Positions 55,987 through 64,000 of a DNA stretch of 64,000 nucleotides are shown here, piece by piece. The translations under genes were made by a program, and so were the position numbers. The stretch's first letter is position 1. Every line of letters starts with the position of its first letter. The stretch is from positions 186,001 to 250,000 of the forward strand of contig NZ_CP126163.1 of the NCBI RefSeq assembly GCF_030127105.1, given 5' to 3'. A model generated the notes under the pieces. The model saw nothing but the letters and a program-made list of their open reading frames with translations. It did not search any database and had not been told where the DNA came from. The DNA is from Haloarcula pelagica (GTDB lineage Archaea; Halobacteriota; Halobacteria; Halobacteriales; Haloarculaceae).

Positions 55987-56809
55987 CGAGATGGCTGACT
56001 GTGGCCCGGAAGGATATCCGCGGCCTGATAGGGAGCCGAACGGGGAAGGCCGGCATCGCGTTCGTTGTCTTGATCTTCGTGTTTGGCGGGTATATCGTTC
56101 CAACGACGGCGTCCGACCCGACGATGACTGACTACGATGGGTTCATTCGCGGGATCGCGTTGTTTCTCGTTCCCTTGTTCGGGCTGTTGCTTGGCTACCG
56201 TGCGGTAGTCGGAGAGCAAGCCGCGGGTCGCTTGACACTCACGTTGTCTTTCCCACATTCCCGAGCGGATATTGTGTTCGGCAAGATGATCGGACGTGGA
56301 CTTGTCCTGTTCGTGACGATCACGGTCGGTGTTCTCGGTGGCGCCGCACTCATCGAGTATCCGTTCGGGAGCGTCGCGCTCGACAGGCTCGTAAGCTATC
56401 TGGGCGCGACCCTCCTGTTTGGATTCGCGTTTCTTGCGGTTGGGATGGCGCTCTCGACACTGACCGCGTCGCTTCGCCGAGCGACGGTTTTCACATTCGG
56501 GTTATTCTTCCTATTCGTCGTCGGATGGCCGCAGCTCACTGGGTTCTTTCTGCAAGGGCTGGAGTACCTGAACCTGGCAAGTGACGAACTTCCCAATTGG
56601 GCCGTCTTTGTCCACGGCGCGGAGCCAGCATGCTGTACAAACGCGTCTTGGACACATACGTGAGTCCGAACAAACTCACCAGCGGGGCGGCTCTCGGCTC
56701 CGCCGGGCCGTGGTATCTGCAGGGTGGACCGGCCGCCTGGCTGCTAGTAGGCTGGATTATCCTGCCGTCGATTGGAGGGTACCTCCAGTTCCGGAGGACG
56801 GACTTATGA
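55983..56809 (+). pseudogene. ABC-2 permease, C-terminal frameshift
   Basis: Six predicted helices (IAFVVLIFVFGGYIVPTTAS, GIALFLVPLFGLLLGYRAVV, FVTITVGVLGGAALIEYPFG). SFPHSRADIVFGKMIGRGLV is the conserved permease loop. Open to 56663; a one-base change near 56625 shifts frame, and the expected end (MLYKRVLDTYVSPNKLTSGA then GGYLQFRRTDL) runs to 56809. Overlaps the ATPase start-stop by 4 bp. Confidence 0.85.
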
Positions 56810-57621
56810 GCTGGCAGGCGATCGCGCGAAACGATCTACGCAAAGCAATTCATGAGCGGGGGGCATGGGCACTCTTCGCTGGATTCTTCCTTGGGTTTGG
56901 AGGGCTCGCAGCCTTGCTCGTCCAACTCGGTGATCCCGAGTTTGAGGGATATCTCGACCTTCTTGCACCTGGTGTTGGCCTGCTAGTTCCACTCGCAGGG
57001 ATCATCCTCGGCTACGAGGCCATTATCGGCGAACGAGAATCGGGGACTGCTGTGCTGTCGCTATCCATGCCACACTCACGAGCGAGTCTTATCGTCGGCA
57101 AACTTGTTGGCAGAACGACGCTGCTCGCCGCTGTCATTGCAGTCGCTGCCCTCCTCGCCAGTGTTATTCTTCTGTATTTCTTCCCGTCATTCTCCGCGTC
57201 TCGTTTTGTTGGCTTCACAGCAATGTCAACCGTATATGGAACAACGTTCCTCTGGATCGCAGCCGCACTCTCGATGGCATTATCAACGTCGCGTCGGGTG
57301 ATCGCTGCGGCGTTCGGAGCGTACATCGGATTAACGCTCTTTTGGACCGCACTTGTCAATCTTACAGAAACAGTCCTCTTTCGCTTCCGTTCGACATCGG
57401 GAGAACCCGAAACGTGGGTCACGCTTGTGAGTTTTATAGGTCCGAATACATCGTTCAATTACGTGCTTGGAGAGGTACTTGATGCCGGGGCCATTCCCGC
57501 TGCCGTTGTAGACTCGTCTGCGGACTTCGTGACACCAGCGGTGGCATTACTCGCTCTTGCAGGGTGGGCCGTACTTCCGGTGATTGGCGGGTTCCTTTCG
57601 TTCCGCAAAGACGACCTCTGA
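56806..57621 (+). CDS. ABC-2 type permease
   Basis: ATG 56806 overlaps the previous stop (ATGA). 271 residues, six helices (ALFAGFFLGFGGLAALLVQL, LLAPGVGLLVPLAGIILGYE, LLAAVIAVAALLASVILLYF) and the loop SMPHSRASLIVGKLVGR shared with its neighbour. It should form a heterodimer with the first permease. Itself intact, but ATPase and partner are broken, so function as sequenced is doubtful. Substrate unknown. Confidence 0.85.
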   Translation: MSWQAIARNDLRKAIHERGAWALFAGFFLGFGGLAALLVQLGDPEFEGYLDLLAPGVGLLVPLAGIILGYEAIIGERESGTAVLSLSMPHSRASLIVGKLVGRTTLLAAVIAVAALLASVILLYFFPSFSASRFVGFTAMSTVYGTTFLWIAAALSMALSTSRRVIAAAFGAYIGLTLFWTALVNLTETVLFRFRSTSGEPETWVTLVSFIGPNTSFNYVLGEVLDAGAIPAAVVDSSADFVTPAVALLALAGWAVLPVIGGFLSFRKDDL

Positions 57622-57818
57622 CATCTTCCTTTGGATTCAGGTGCAGGAATTCTGACCGTAGTGGGAATATTAGGGTTTAATCTATCTGTTTGCCCGGTGC
57701 GAGACCCTCCGAGGTTTGATTGACGGGGACTAGAGCATCTGGGAGAGGACGATCGGAAGCGAGAGTATCACCAGCGGCTTCAGCAGCTCACTGTCGGTGA
57801 CGTTGACATCGCGCGTGC

Positions 57819-58426
57819 TCACGCAGTACGCCTCAGTTCCGAGTCAATATACGAGGCCAGTGAGACGCGTGCTGCCGCGGCGGCGCTTTTGCGGTCTGTC
57901 GTCGCGCGCCCGTACATCGCGCCGTTGACCGTAGCTAGGATATGCTCCGCAACCCGCGACGGGTCGACATCACGGAAAGTGCCGTCGTTGATGCCGCGTT
58001 CGACGATGCTCCGGACGGTGGCTGCCAGTCGTTCATCGATCTGCGTGAATTGCTCGCGAAATACCTCGTTCGTCACGGCTTGGGAACGGAGGCCGGCTAG
58101 AACCGCTTGAGCTGTCGTTGCTCCTCGTCGGGCTGAAGCGGGAGGAGCTTCTCAATGACGTGCTTGAGATCCTCTGGCGGTTCGTCGCCTGTCTCTGTCT
58201 CGATCGTCTCTTCGAATCTATCGACGGCGAACTCGAGAAACGCGACCAGAAGGTCGTCTTTCGTGTCGTAGTGGTAGTAGATAGCAGCCTTCGATTTATC
58301 GAGTTCGTCGGCGATTCGGGAAATCGACAGGTCGGCGTAACCGAACTTGAGTAGTGCTCGATAAGTGGCTTCCATAATCTCTTTTTCGGCGGTGCTCCAG
58401 TGCTGTTTGGGTGAATCAGAAGTCAT
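57819..58426 (-). pseudogene. TetR-family regulator, frameshifted
   Basis: ATG 58426 (MTSDSPKQHWSTAEKEIMEA). The HTH reads GYADLSISRIADELDKSKAA then IYYHYDTKDDLLVAFLEF, a textbook TetR DNA-binding domain. After QRQLKRF at 58097 the frame is lost, and the ligand domain resumes (TNEVFREQFTQIDERLAATV, SRVAEHILATVNGAMYGRAT) to 57819. One indel. It overlaps, by a few bases, the end of the upstream membrane gene (58429-58881), with which it forms an operon preceded by a palindromic operator. Confidence 0.85.
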
Positions 58427-58428
58427 AG

Positions 58429-58881
58429 TCAGTCTGATTGGTTCTCGTCGATCCGTTCCAGTTTGGAGACGTCGACAACGTTGAATTCGGCTGTACACCA
58501 GTGGCAGAATCCGAGATCGGGATCGACCGGCTTTCCGCAGGCAGGACAGGTTAGAGATTCATCAGCCTCTGTTGACCCGACAGTATTGTCTGCCTGGAAT
58601 CTATCGGTTTGTCTTCTAACCTTCGCGATGAGATACGCGTCAAGGGCACTAGCGGCACTGATCAGGACTATCGGGAGAGTCGAGAATGGATCGGTTAGCG
58701 TACCCGAACTAAGCGCGGTTATCGTTGACTCGGGGACGAACAGAACTGAAGCAGCAACGATGAGTCCTAACCATCCAAGCGCTCTCAGCCAGCGCCGGAG
58801 GTAGAAGTGGCCAAGTCCGGTAACCATTGTCCCCAGAAGCGCAGCGAGTAGTGGATTGTTTCTGAGTGAGACTTGTCCCAT
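58429..58881 (-). CDS. Membrane protein with C-terminal zinc ribbon (DUF7575-like)
   Basis: The 150-residue protein has two or three helices (LLAALLGTMVTGLGHFYLRR, ALGWLGLIVAASVLFV, LPIVLISAASALDAYLIAKV) and a CPACGKPVDPDLGFCHWC zinc ribbon near residue 110. The fold matches a haloarchaeal family I recall as DUF7575. First gene of an operon with tetR. Start ATG 58881, just after the palindrome. Confidence 0.75.
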   Translation of the reverse strand: MGQVSLRNNPLLAALLGTMVTGLGHFYLRRWLRALGWLGLIVAASVLFVPESTITALSSGTLTDPFSTLPIVLISAASALDAYLIAKVRRQTDRFQADNTVGSTEADESLTCPACGKPVDPDLGFCHWCTAEFNVVDVSKLERIDENQSD

Positions 58882-58883
58882 AC

Positions 58884-58903
58884 TACTGACTAAACGTTCA
58901 GTA
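58884..58903. promoter_or_regulatory. TetR operator candidate at the 58881 promoter
   Basis: TACTGACTAAACGTTCAGTA is a near-perfect inverted repeat (TACTGA...TCAGTA). It lies 3 bp upstream of the start codon, over the likely transcription start. The ACGTTCAGT half recurs at 59092-59100. Confidence 0.55.
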
Positions 58904-59086
58904 GGTGTTAAACCCTTCGTCTAACTGGAAAAGGCCATTGCCAGAGGCATGATAAGATACACACTACATATCCGTATGAACTAGTTCTAAGCCGAATACT
59001 CGGTAGATAGCCAAATTATGGCTGAGGATATTGCCTGGTTCGAGGCGATCTACTCTAACGTGAGATGAGGGGAAAGATTGATACTT

Positions 59087-59100
59087 ACCGAACGTTCAGT
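59087..59100. promoter_or_regulatory. Second TetR-operator-like palindrome
   Basis: ACCGAACGTTCAGT is palindromic apart from one C/T pair. It shares AACGTTCAGT with the site at 58884. It lies upstream of the ATG at 59138 on the other strand, so one regulator may control both directions. Confidence 0.5.
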
Positions 59101-59137
59101 TAGGGTTGTGGCGCGACCCGAAGCGCCCGAATACACA

Positions 59138-59464
59138 ATGACCGATGAATCTCGGCCCGCTGACGAATTGACAGCATCGTGGCACGGCCGCTACCTGGCT
59201 CGCTGGGGCAATGATACACCCCTCTACGAAGCCGTCACTGACGCCGTTTCGACTGTTACCGGCGATGCCCGTTCGGCAGTCGCCTCCCGCTATGATCGGG
59301 CGCATGCGTTCGCGCTCAGTCAGCTGTTCGGCGGAGCTGACGGAGCGTCGACGCCATCGACTGGGGTGGTCAAGTTCGTTCTCTCCGAGTGTGTCGTCTC
59401 GGTCCACAGCGACGGGCAACTCTCGGTCAGCCTCGCTGACCGTGAACGTAACGCGATTGACTAA
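59138..59464 (+). CDS. HalOD1-like small protein
   Basis: From ATG 59138 (MTDESRPADELTASWHGRYL), 108 residues; the longer frame from 59078 would include the operator. PLYEAVTDAVSTVTGDARSA then FVLSECVVSVHSDGQLSVSL resembles the haloarchaeal output domain HalOD1, proposed as a signalling output module. The match is only moderate. Possibly under control of the TetR regulator. Confidence 0.5.
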   Translation: MTDESRPADELTASWHGRYLARWGNDTPLYEAVTDAVSTVTGDARSAVASRYDRAHAFALSQLFGGADGASTPSTGVVKFVLSECVVSVHSDGQLSVSLADRERNAID

Positions 59465-59628
59465 TCACACACACACATGCATAGACTCATCGCGAACAGC
59501 AGACCCGATACAGGATTGACGGCCGGACTCGATCGAACAATCGTCAACCGGAGACTGAATCGGGTTGATGAACCAGCCAGCCCCGAAACTGAGTATACTC
59601 CCGATACAATCTCTACAACATAATTCAC

Positions 59629-60533
59629 ATGCGACATTTTGGACTCAAAATACGGATGGCCGTCGTCGGTGCACTTCTCGCGGGGTTCTACCTCGTGGCC
59701 GTCGCCGCAGCGATGGTCGCGTTCGGCGAGGGCATCCTCCCGATTGCCATCGTCGGCAGCATCCTCTTGATCGGAATCCAGTATAAAGTCGGCAAGTGGG
59801 CCGCGTTACGGAGTGTCGGGGCCGAAGACCTGCCTGAGACCCAATACGCAGAGATTCATCAGTTCGTTGAGCGCGTCTGTCGAGAGAAGAAGATGAAGAA
59901 ACCGTCGTTGAAAATCGCCAGTATGGGCGTTCCGAATGCGTTCGCGGTCGGTCGCCGCGGAAACGGAACCGTGGTCATCTCTCAGGAACTCATTCAACTG
60001 CTTGACCGAAGCGAGCTCGAAGGCGTTATCGCCCACGAACTTGCCCACATCGACAATCGCGACGTCATCACGATGCAACTCAAGGCATCGCATCCATCGT
60101 CGCTATCGTTGCGCAGTACATCGTGTTGTTCACTGGCGAGAACGACCTCGCAGATTTCTTCCTCGCTGTCGTCGTCGGGAACATCGTCCAGTTCGTCGTG
60201 ATGATCTTCGTGCTCGCGATTTCCCGGTACCGTGAATACGTCGCCGACGCCGACGCCAGGGATGTCATCGGGCAGGGCGAACCACTCGCTCGCGCGCTTG
60301 AGAAAATTCATCAGGGCAACCAGCAGGCCCAACAGTCGGCTGGACGTGCCCAGCGCGGCCGTGGGTCGGCTAATCGGCGCGGCCGCGGGCGGGGGAGGCA
60401 GCGCTCCCGCAACGCGAACGTTGATCAGCAGGTGAGCGCACTCTGTATCTCCAGCTCTGACCGTGGCTTCCTCCAACAAATCGTCTCCACGCACCCGCCC
60501 ATGGAGAAGCGTATCCAGCGGCTCCGCTCGTAG
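59629..60533 (+). pseudogene. htpX: HtpX-like membrane zinc metalloprotease, frameshifted
   Basis: MRHFGLKIRMAVVGALLAGF and LPIAIVGSILLIGIQYKVG give two N-terminal helices. KKPSLKIASMGVPNAFAVGR and VIAHELAHIDNRD (HExxH zinc site) follow. Frame is lost near 60085; TQGIASIVAIVAQYIVLFTG, FVVMIFVLAISRYREYVADADA (third zinc ligand Glu) and the C-terminal ISTHPPMEKRIQRLRS-like end continue in the next frame to 60533. HtpX degrades misfolded membrane proteins. One indel from intact. Confidence 0.88.
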
Positions 60534-60776
60534 ATGCCCGGGGTCCGCGAACTCCTCGCAGTCGTTCTCGGCGTCCTGCTCGGCATTGTGTTGATTGTCG
60601 CCCCACAAACAGCACTCCGACTGTCCGTATTCGTTGGCCCGAACCGTCGACGTCGTGGTGACTACGGCACAGACAAGCACGACTCGCTCTCCGACCAGTG
60701 GACGTGGCTCATTCGTGGACTCGGTGTCGTATGTCTCGCTATTGCGCTCTTTATCGCGTATCAAACGTATGCCTGA
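60534..60776 (+). CDS. Small two-helix membrane protein downstream of htpX
   Basis: 80 residues, its ATG touches the htpX stop (TAGATG). Two helices (LLAVVLGVLLGIVLIVAPQT, WLIRGLGVVCLAIALFIAYQ). Coupled to htpX, it may be an accessory or simply co-transcribed. No family recognised. Confidence 0.7.
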   Translation: MPGVRELLAVVLGVLLGIVLIVAPQTALRLSVFVGPNRRRRGDYGTDKHDSLSDQWTWLIRGLGVVCLAIALFIAYQTYA

Positions 60777-60849
60777 CTGGTCCGCCAACACATCTCTATC
60801 TCTATAGCTCCAGAGAAACTCATCGATAAGAGATACTGAGGTAGTGAAA

Positions 60850-62526
60850 ATGACGGCAACCCCGGAGTCTCGTCGGGTAGTCTTCCGACGGATCGCAAGA
60901 CGTTTGTATACTGATTGGCCGGCGTACGATTCGACACCGTTGTACGATCGGACGTCGCTTGCCGGTCTGGAATCGGACGTTCGTATCGTCTCTACAACGT
61001 GGTTCAGACACGATGATCATACCTCCGTCGAGCAGTTCGTCTGCTCGCTTCCATTGGCCTATGTTATCTTTGACGCTGAGGATCGCTACGCCGGGCCCAC
61101 ACAATACGAGATGGACACTCTCTTTCGGATGTTCGTACTGAAAGAACTCCACAGCTGGGAGCACGAAACAGTTCTCGTCGACTACCTAGAGAACCGTCCT
61201 GAACTCTGTGAGCAACTGGGTCTCGAAACGATTCCGGATCAGTCAACACTGTGGCGAAGTGGCACGAGCGGTTCTCCGCTGACCTCAGGGAGACAGTCGA
61301 GACAGCGGCTAGAACAATCCTCATCAAAGCCCAGAATGCGGGTGTCGCGGTTCCGCGTGAGCCAACACGAAAGCTCCGATACCACGGGAACGAGTCTGGT
61401 GAGTCAGACCCGGACGATCAAACTACGTTGGAGCAGGCAGAGAAGATCACCGACCACGTCAGCCGCATCGTTTTCGCAGCGTTCTCGCTGGACCGAGGAA
61501 GGGGCTGTGAGATCCACGAGAACGCGTACTGGGACCTCCAGACGTATCTCGGACTCCGAGAGCGGTTGGCTGCGAACGAAGGGGCTCGCAGTTTCGTCTA
61601 TGAGTCGTCCTGTGACCGAACCCCGATGGGACATGCCCACCGAGAGCATATTCGCGACCTCTCAATTTCAGAGATTCGTGAAATGTACCGACAGGCCGTG
61701 AATAGGCTCCTGAATGAGGTCGCGGAGACGGAGCAGTTCTTTCGAGGTGGAATCGTCGCGATCGACATCACCGAAGCCGATCCGTTCACGGGCGACCGAA
61801 CGGGCCACGAAGACGAGATCATCGGGACGAAAGAGCAGACCGACGAGTACGCCTATCAGTGGGCGACAGTCCAGTTGGTCGGGAACGCCGTCCCAATCGT
61901 GCTGGACGCGCGCCCGGTACGGAAAGGAGAGTCACGAAAGGAGATCGTCGAGGACCTGGTGGGTTCGGCTGAGGATCTCGTTCATGTCGATAACATCCTG
62001 ATGGACCGGGAGTTCGATAGCCAACACGTTCTGGAGATGCTCAGCCAGCGCGGGCTTTCCTACGTCGTTCCGAAACGGATGCAGACCAGCGAGAAAGCGC
62101 AGGCGAAGCGATTGCTCCACCGTGATCAAGATCGATATGAGACTGACCGGAAAGCTCCACCTTGGGAAGAACGAGTGGCACGAGACGACGCTAATCTACC
62201 GTCGGAAAGAGGACTCAGAGCACGACGATCATCGACAGTATTCGGTGTTTATGACGAATTGCGGGAGCGGACACCTTACGGAGTACGGCTACAGGTGGGA
62301 AATCGAAAGCGGCTATAGATCGATAAAGCGGTTCATGGCGGCGACGACGTCGAAGGATTTCGGGCTACGGTTCTTCTACTTCGCATTCGCCTGCCTATTG
62401 TACTCGATCTGGCGGGCTGTCGATCTGCTCGTGCAGGTTGAGTTGACTGGTGAGTACGAACATTCACCGATCGTAACAGCCGACAACACGCTGACGCTGC
62501 TGAAGAAGGAGACTGGAATCGGGTAG
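60850..62526 (+). pseudogene. DDE transposase (IS4-like, haloarchaeal type), two frameshifts
   Basis: MTATPESRRVVFRRIARRLY to IPDQSTLW is frame 1; KWHERFSADLRETVETAART through VAIDITEADPFTGDRTGHED, LVHVDNILMDREFDSQHVLE and VVPKRMQTSEKAQAKRLL is frame 2; LGKNEWHETTLIYRRKEDSE, TEYGYRWEIESGYRSIKRFM and LTLLKKETGIG is frame 3. Together about 555 residues. DITEAD, MDREFD and YRWEIESGYRSIK supply D, D and E. Two indels; otherwise well conserved. Confidence 0.8.
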
Positions 62527-62965
62527 AGAGACACTCTGTCTGGGTTAGCGCGCTGTCTGAGTGGCTACACTATTGGACGTCTCGAAAATCTGCCCATACG
62601 GTTGGGAGTGTGACAATAATGGCTGCTTGGAGAGTGATCAGGAGCAGTTTTCGCTGACCGAATCGTCCAAATTCACGCATCACAGCCCTGCTAAACCCGC
62701 TGTAGTCTCAACTTCCACAACCTCGGAGTTTGGCCCGGTGATGCGCGTCTTATTTTCACGAGAACTGGAGTGAATAAGCTCACATCTGTCGATTCTCCAC
62801 TGGAACAATACCCCACTTATCTTGCCGCTGGCACGCATCAGACCCCTATCCTCCGAAACTGTGAACTTCCACGACGTCGTCAGAAGTTGAGGCTAGTGGT
62901 CTCAATGCATATGGCATTCTGGCGTAGTTCATAAATAGTATGAAGACGTAGCTTGGGATAGAACG
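62527..62965. other. Intergenic with a possible small inverted-repeat unit and TA promoter
   Basis: No gene. TAGTCTCAACTTC (62702-62714) and GAAGTTGAGGCTA (62884-62896) are inverted with one mismatch and bound about 195 bp, perhaps a MITE relic; similar sequence occurs near 46092. TTCATAAATAG at 62928-62938, about 30 bp before ATG 62966, is the likely TATA box of the toxin-antitoxin pair. Confidence 0.45.
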
Positions 62966-63334
62966 ATGGCTCGAATCACCGGCTCGTATCCAGACGATCT
63001 CGATCTCCTCATCGAGGGCGCTGTCGAGGCTGGTGTGTTCAGTGGCAAGAGCGATGCGTTGCGAGAGTTCGTGCGTGAATACTTCGAGGACCACGAAAGC
63101 GAGCGTATTGCAGCTGCGGTCGCCCTCTACGAACGCGAGCGGATCACACTCGGTGATGCTGCGAGACTCGCTGCTGTCGACCGCTGGACGATGCGTGACA
63201 TCCTCCGTGAGCACGGTGTTGAACTCCGCCTCGGACTCGTCGACGAAGAAGACGCAGTCGACGAAGTAGAGGCGGCGAGCGAACTCGAATTCGGTGATGA
63301 AGACTCGTCTGATGAGGAGTCACGTGCCAAATGA
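62966..63334 (+). CDS. UPF0175-family antitoxin
   Basis: The 122-residue protein has an N-terminal RHH (MARITGSYPDDLDLLIEGAV, SGKSDALREFVREYFEDH) and the UPF0175 helix-turn-helix (LYERERITLGDAARLAAVDR, WTMRDILREHGVEL). The C-terminus is Asp/Glu-rich. It would bind and neutralise the PIN-type partner and repress the operon. Stop overlaps the next start by 4 bp (ATGA, 63331-63334). Confidence 0.88.
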   Translation: MARITGSYPDDLDLLIEGAVEAGVFSGKSDALREFVREYFEDHESERIAAAVALYERERITLGDAARLAAVDRWTMRDILREHGVELRLGLVDEEDAVDEVEAASELEFGDEDSSDEESRAK

Positions 63335-63852
63335 CAGGTGACGATATTCCAGCGAACCCGAGCGTCCTGAACACGACCGTCCTCTCGAATTTCGCCTACA
63401 TCGATCAGCTGTGGGTAGTTGCTGCCCTCGCTGGAATCTGTACGGTACCAGTCGTCCGTGAGGAGCTCGAACACGGCGTTGATGACCATCCATATCTTCA
63501 GTCGGCACTCGATACACTCGACGACGAGATTCCAGTCGCGACGATTTCGGATACCGTCGCAAACAGAGAGGCGGTTGTCAGTGACCATCTCGATCCCGGT
63601 GAAGCACAGGCGTTTGCCTTGGCGGACGGTCGGCTACTGACCGACGACGGGGATGCCCGATCGTTTACGAAAGACCAGGGCGTGACCGTTGTCGGGTCGG
63701 TCGGGATGCTGTTGGCTGCGATCGAGGCTGAAAAGATTGATGAGCCAACTGCCGACGAGTGGCTGTCGACATGGATCGATGAAATGGGGTACTACGTGCC
63801 ACATAGTCGATTTCGGCATATCGGTGAGATACGCATACCGCCCCCTCCATAG
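63331..63852 (+). CDS. DUF3368-type PIN-domain toxin
   Basis: The 173-residue protein is a PIN-like nuclease of the DUF3368 family: NPSVLNTTVLSNFAYIDQLW, TVPVVREELEHGVDDHPYLQ, LDPGEAQAFALADG, RLLTDDGDARSFTKDQGVTV. Second, third and fourth acidic positions (E in REELE, E in GEAQA, D in TDDGDAR) are present. The first PIN Asp is Asn here (VLNTTVLSNF); this may be normal for the subgroup. Partner of the UPF0175 antitoxin. A plasmid/island maintenance or stress module. Confidence 0.85.
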   Translation: MTGDDIPANPSVLNTTVLSNFAYIDQLWVVAALAGICTVPVVREELEHGVDDHPYLQSALDTLDDEIPVATISDTVANREAVVSDHLDPGEAQAFALADGRLLTDDGDARSFTKDQGVTVVGSVGMLLAAIEAEKIDEPTADEWLSTWIDEMGYYVPHSRFRHIGEIRIPPPP

Positions 63853-63908
63853 CGGGTGTAGTCTCGATGCATGGACGACAGGGCGTGTCCGAGTACTGGC
63901 CATCCCTC

Positions 63909-64000
63909 CTATTGTGACATCACAAGCTCGAACCGCGCCCCGCCCTCAGACCCGTCTGTCACAGACACCGTCCACCCGTGAGCCTCTACGATCCGTTTTA
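63909..64000 (-). CDS. Histidine kinase, C-terminal end (partial)
   Basis: Reads KRIVEAHGWTVSVTDGSEGG then ARFELVMSQ and stop on the minus strand, running off the window. This is the last part of an HATPase_c domain. It is strongly similar to the end of the kinase at 25027-26463 (VKRIVEAHGWELSITDGTDG). Confidence 0.8.
   Translation of the reverse strand, partial: KRIVEAHGWTVSVTDGSEGGARFELVMSQ

Noticed and set aside
1-64000. CRISPR arrays, rRNA and tRNA genes
   Set aside because: No regularly spaced direct repeats and no recognisable rRNA or tRNA sequence were seen; the only tandem repeats are the 24-bp stalk units at 7279. A covariance-model scan would be needed to be certain.

Overview
The window is haloarchaeal (class Halobacteria). 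The evidence is the acidic proteome, surface proteins with haloarchaeal-type signal peptides and a PGF C-terminal sorting motif, AT-rich promoter boxes close to start codons, and ISH3, ISH4, IS110, IS5, IS6, IS630 and IS200/IS605 elements of the haloarchaeal kinds. I cannot name genus or species from the sequence. It reads as an accessory island (plasmid, megaplasmid or chromosomal island) packed with nested and decaying mobile elements between blocks of cell-envelope genes.

Layout. 0-2 kb: broken ISH3 element. 2.1-7.5 kb: tandem surface-protein genes, a dockerin-tailed protein and an S-layer-glycoprotein-like protein with a Thr/Pro stalk and PGF sorting tail. 7.6-13 kb: IS630 interrupted by ISH4 (8-bp duplication), a CAP-domain protein, and a TnpB gene split by an intact IS110 element. 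13.2-19.8 kb: PKD surface protein, then a COG1361-type exported protein with a LolD/MacB-type ABC ATPase and permease. 20-24.1 kb: IS630, IS110, IS5 and ISH3 remnants. 24.3-27.5 kb: two nested units with shared IS5-type inverted ends, one carrying a putative lipoprotein gene, the other a PAS histidine kinase plus an intact transposase, each with an 8-bp target duplication. 27.5-31.5 kb: IS6 inside IS6, and IS110 inside ISH4. 31.7-32.7 kb: another dockerin-tailed exported protein. 32.8-37.9 kb: IS debris. 38.0-43.9 kb: DDE element, a DUF7260-like gene, and an IS200/IS605 element interrupted by a 406-bp mini-element (coding a ribbon-helix-helix protein) and by a 1.4-kb DDE element. 43.9-50.3 kb: squalene/phytoene synthase, CBS-HEPN protein, IS110, AI-2E-type exporter, small membrane protein. 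50.4-60.8 kb: host-like genes (MscS channel, winged-helix regulator plus 4-TM protein, second COG1361 protein, ABC-2 exporter, TetR operon, HalOD1-like protein, HtpX), five of them carrying frameshifts. 60.8-64 kb: broken DDE transposase, UPF0175/DUF3368 toxin-antitoxin pair, and the 3' end of a histidine kinase.

The non-mobile genes centre on the envelope: S-layer-like and dockerin-tailed proteins, PKD/CARDB adhesion-type proteins, and ABC modules likely to handle exported or membrane substrates. The most interesting signals lie in the mobile fraction: passenger-carrying IS5-like units, a small TIR element whose RHH gene is flanked by two matching palindromes, and conserved structured leaders in the IS110 elements that are good bridge-RNA candidates. 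Single-base indels are common in both IS and host genes, so real decay and sequencing error must be separated before any function is ruled out.
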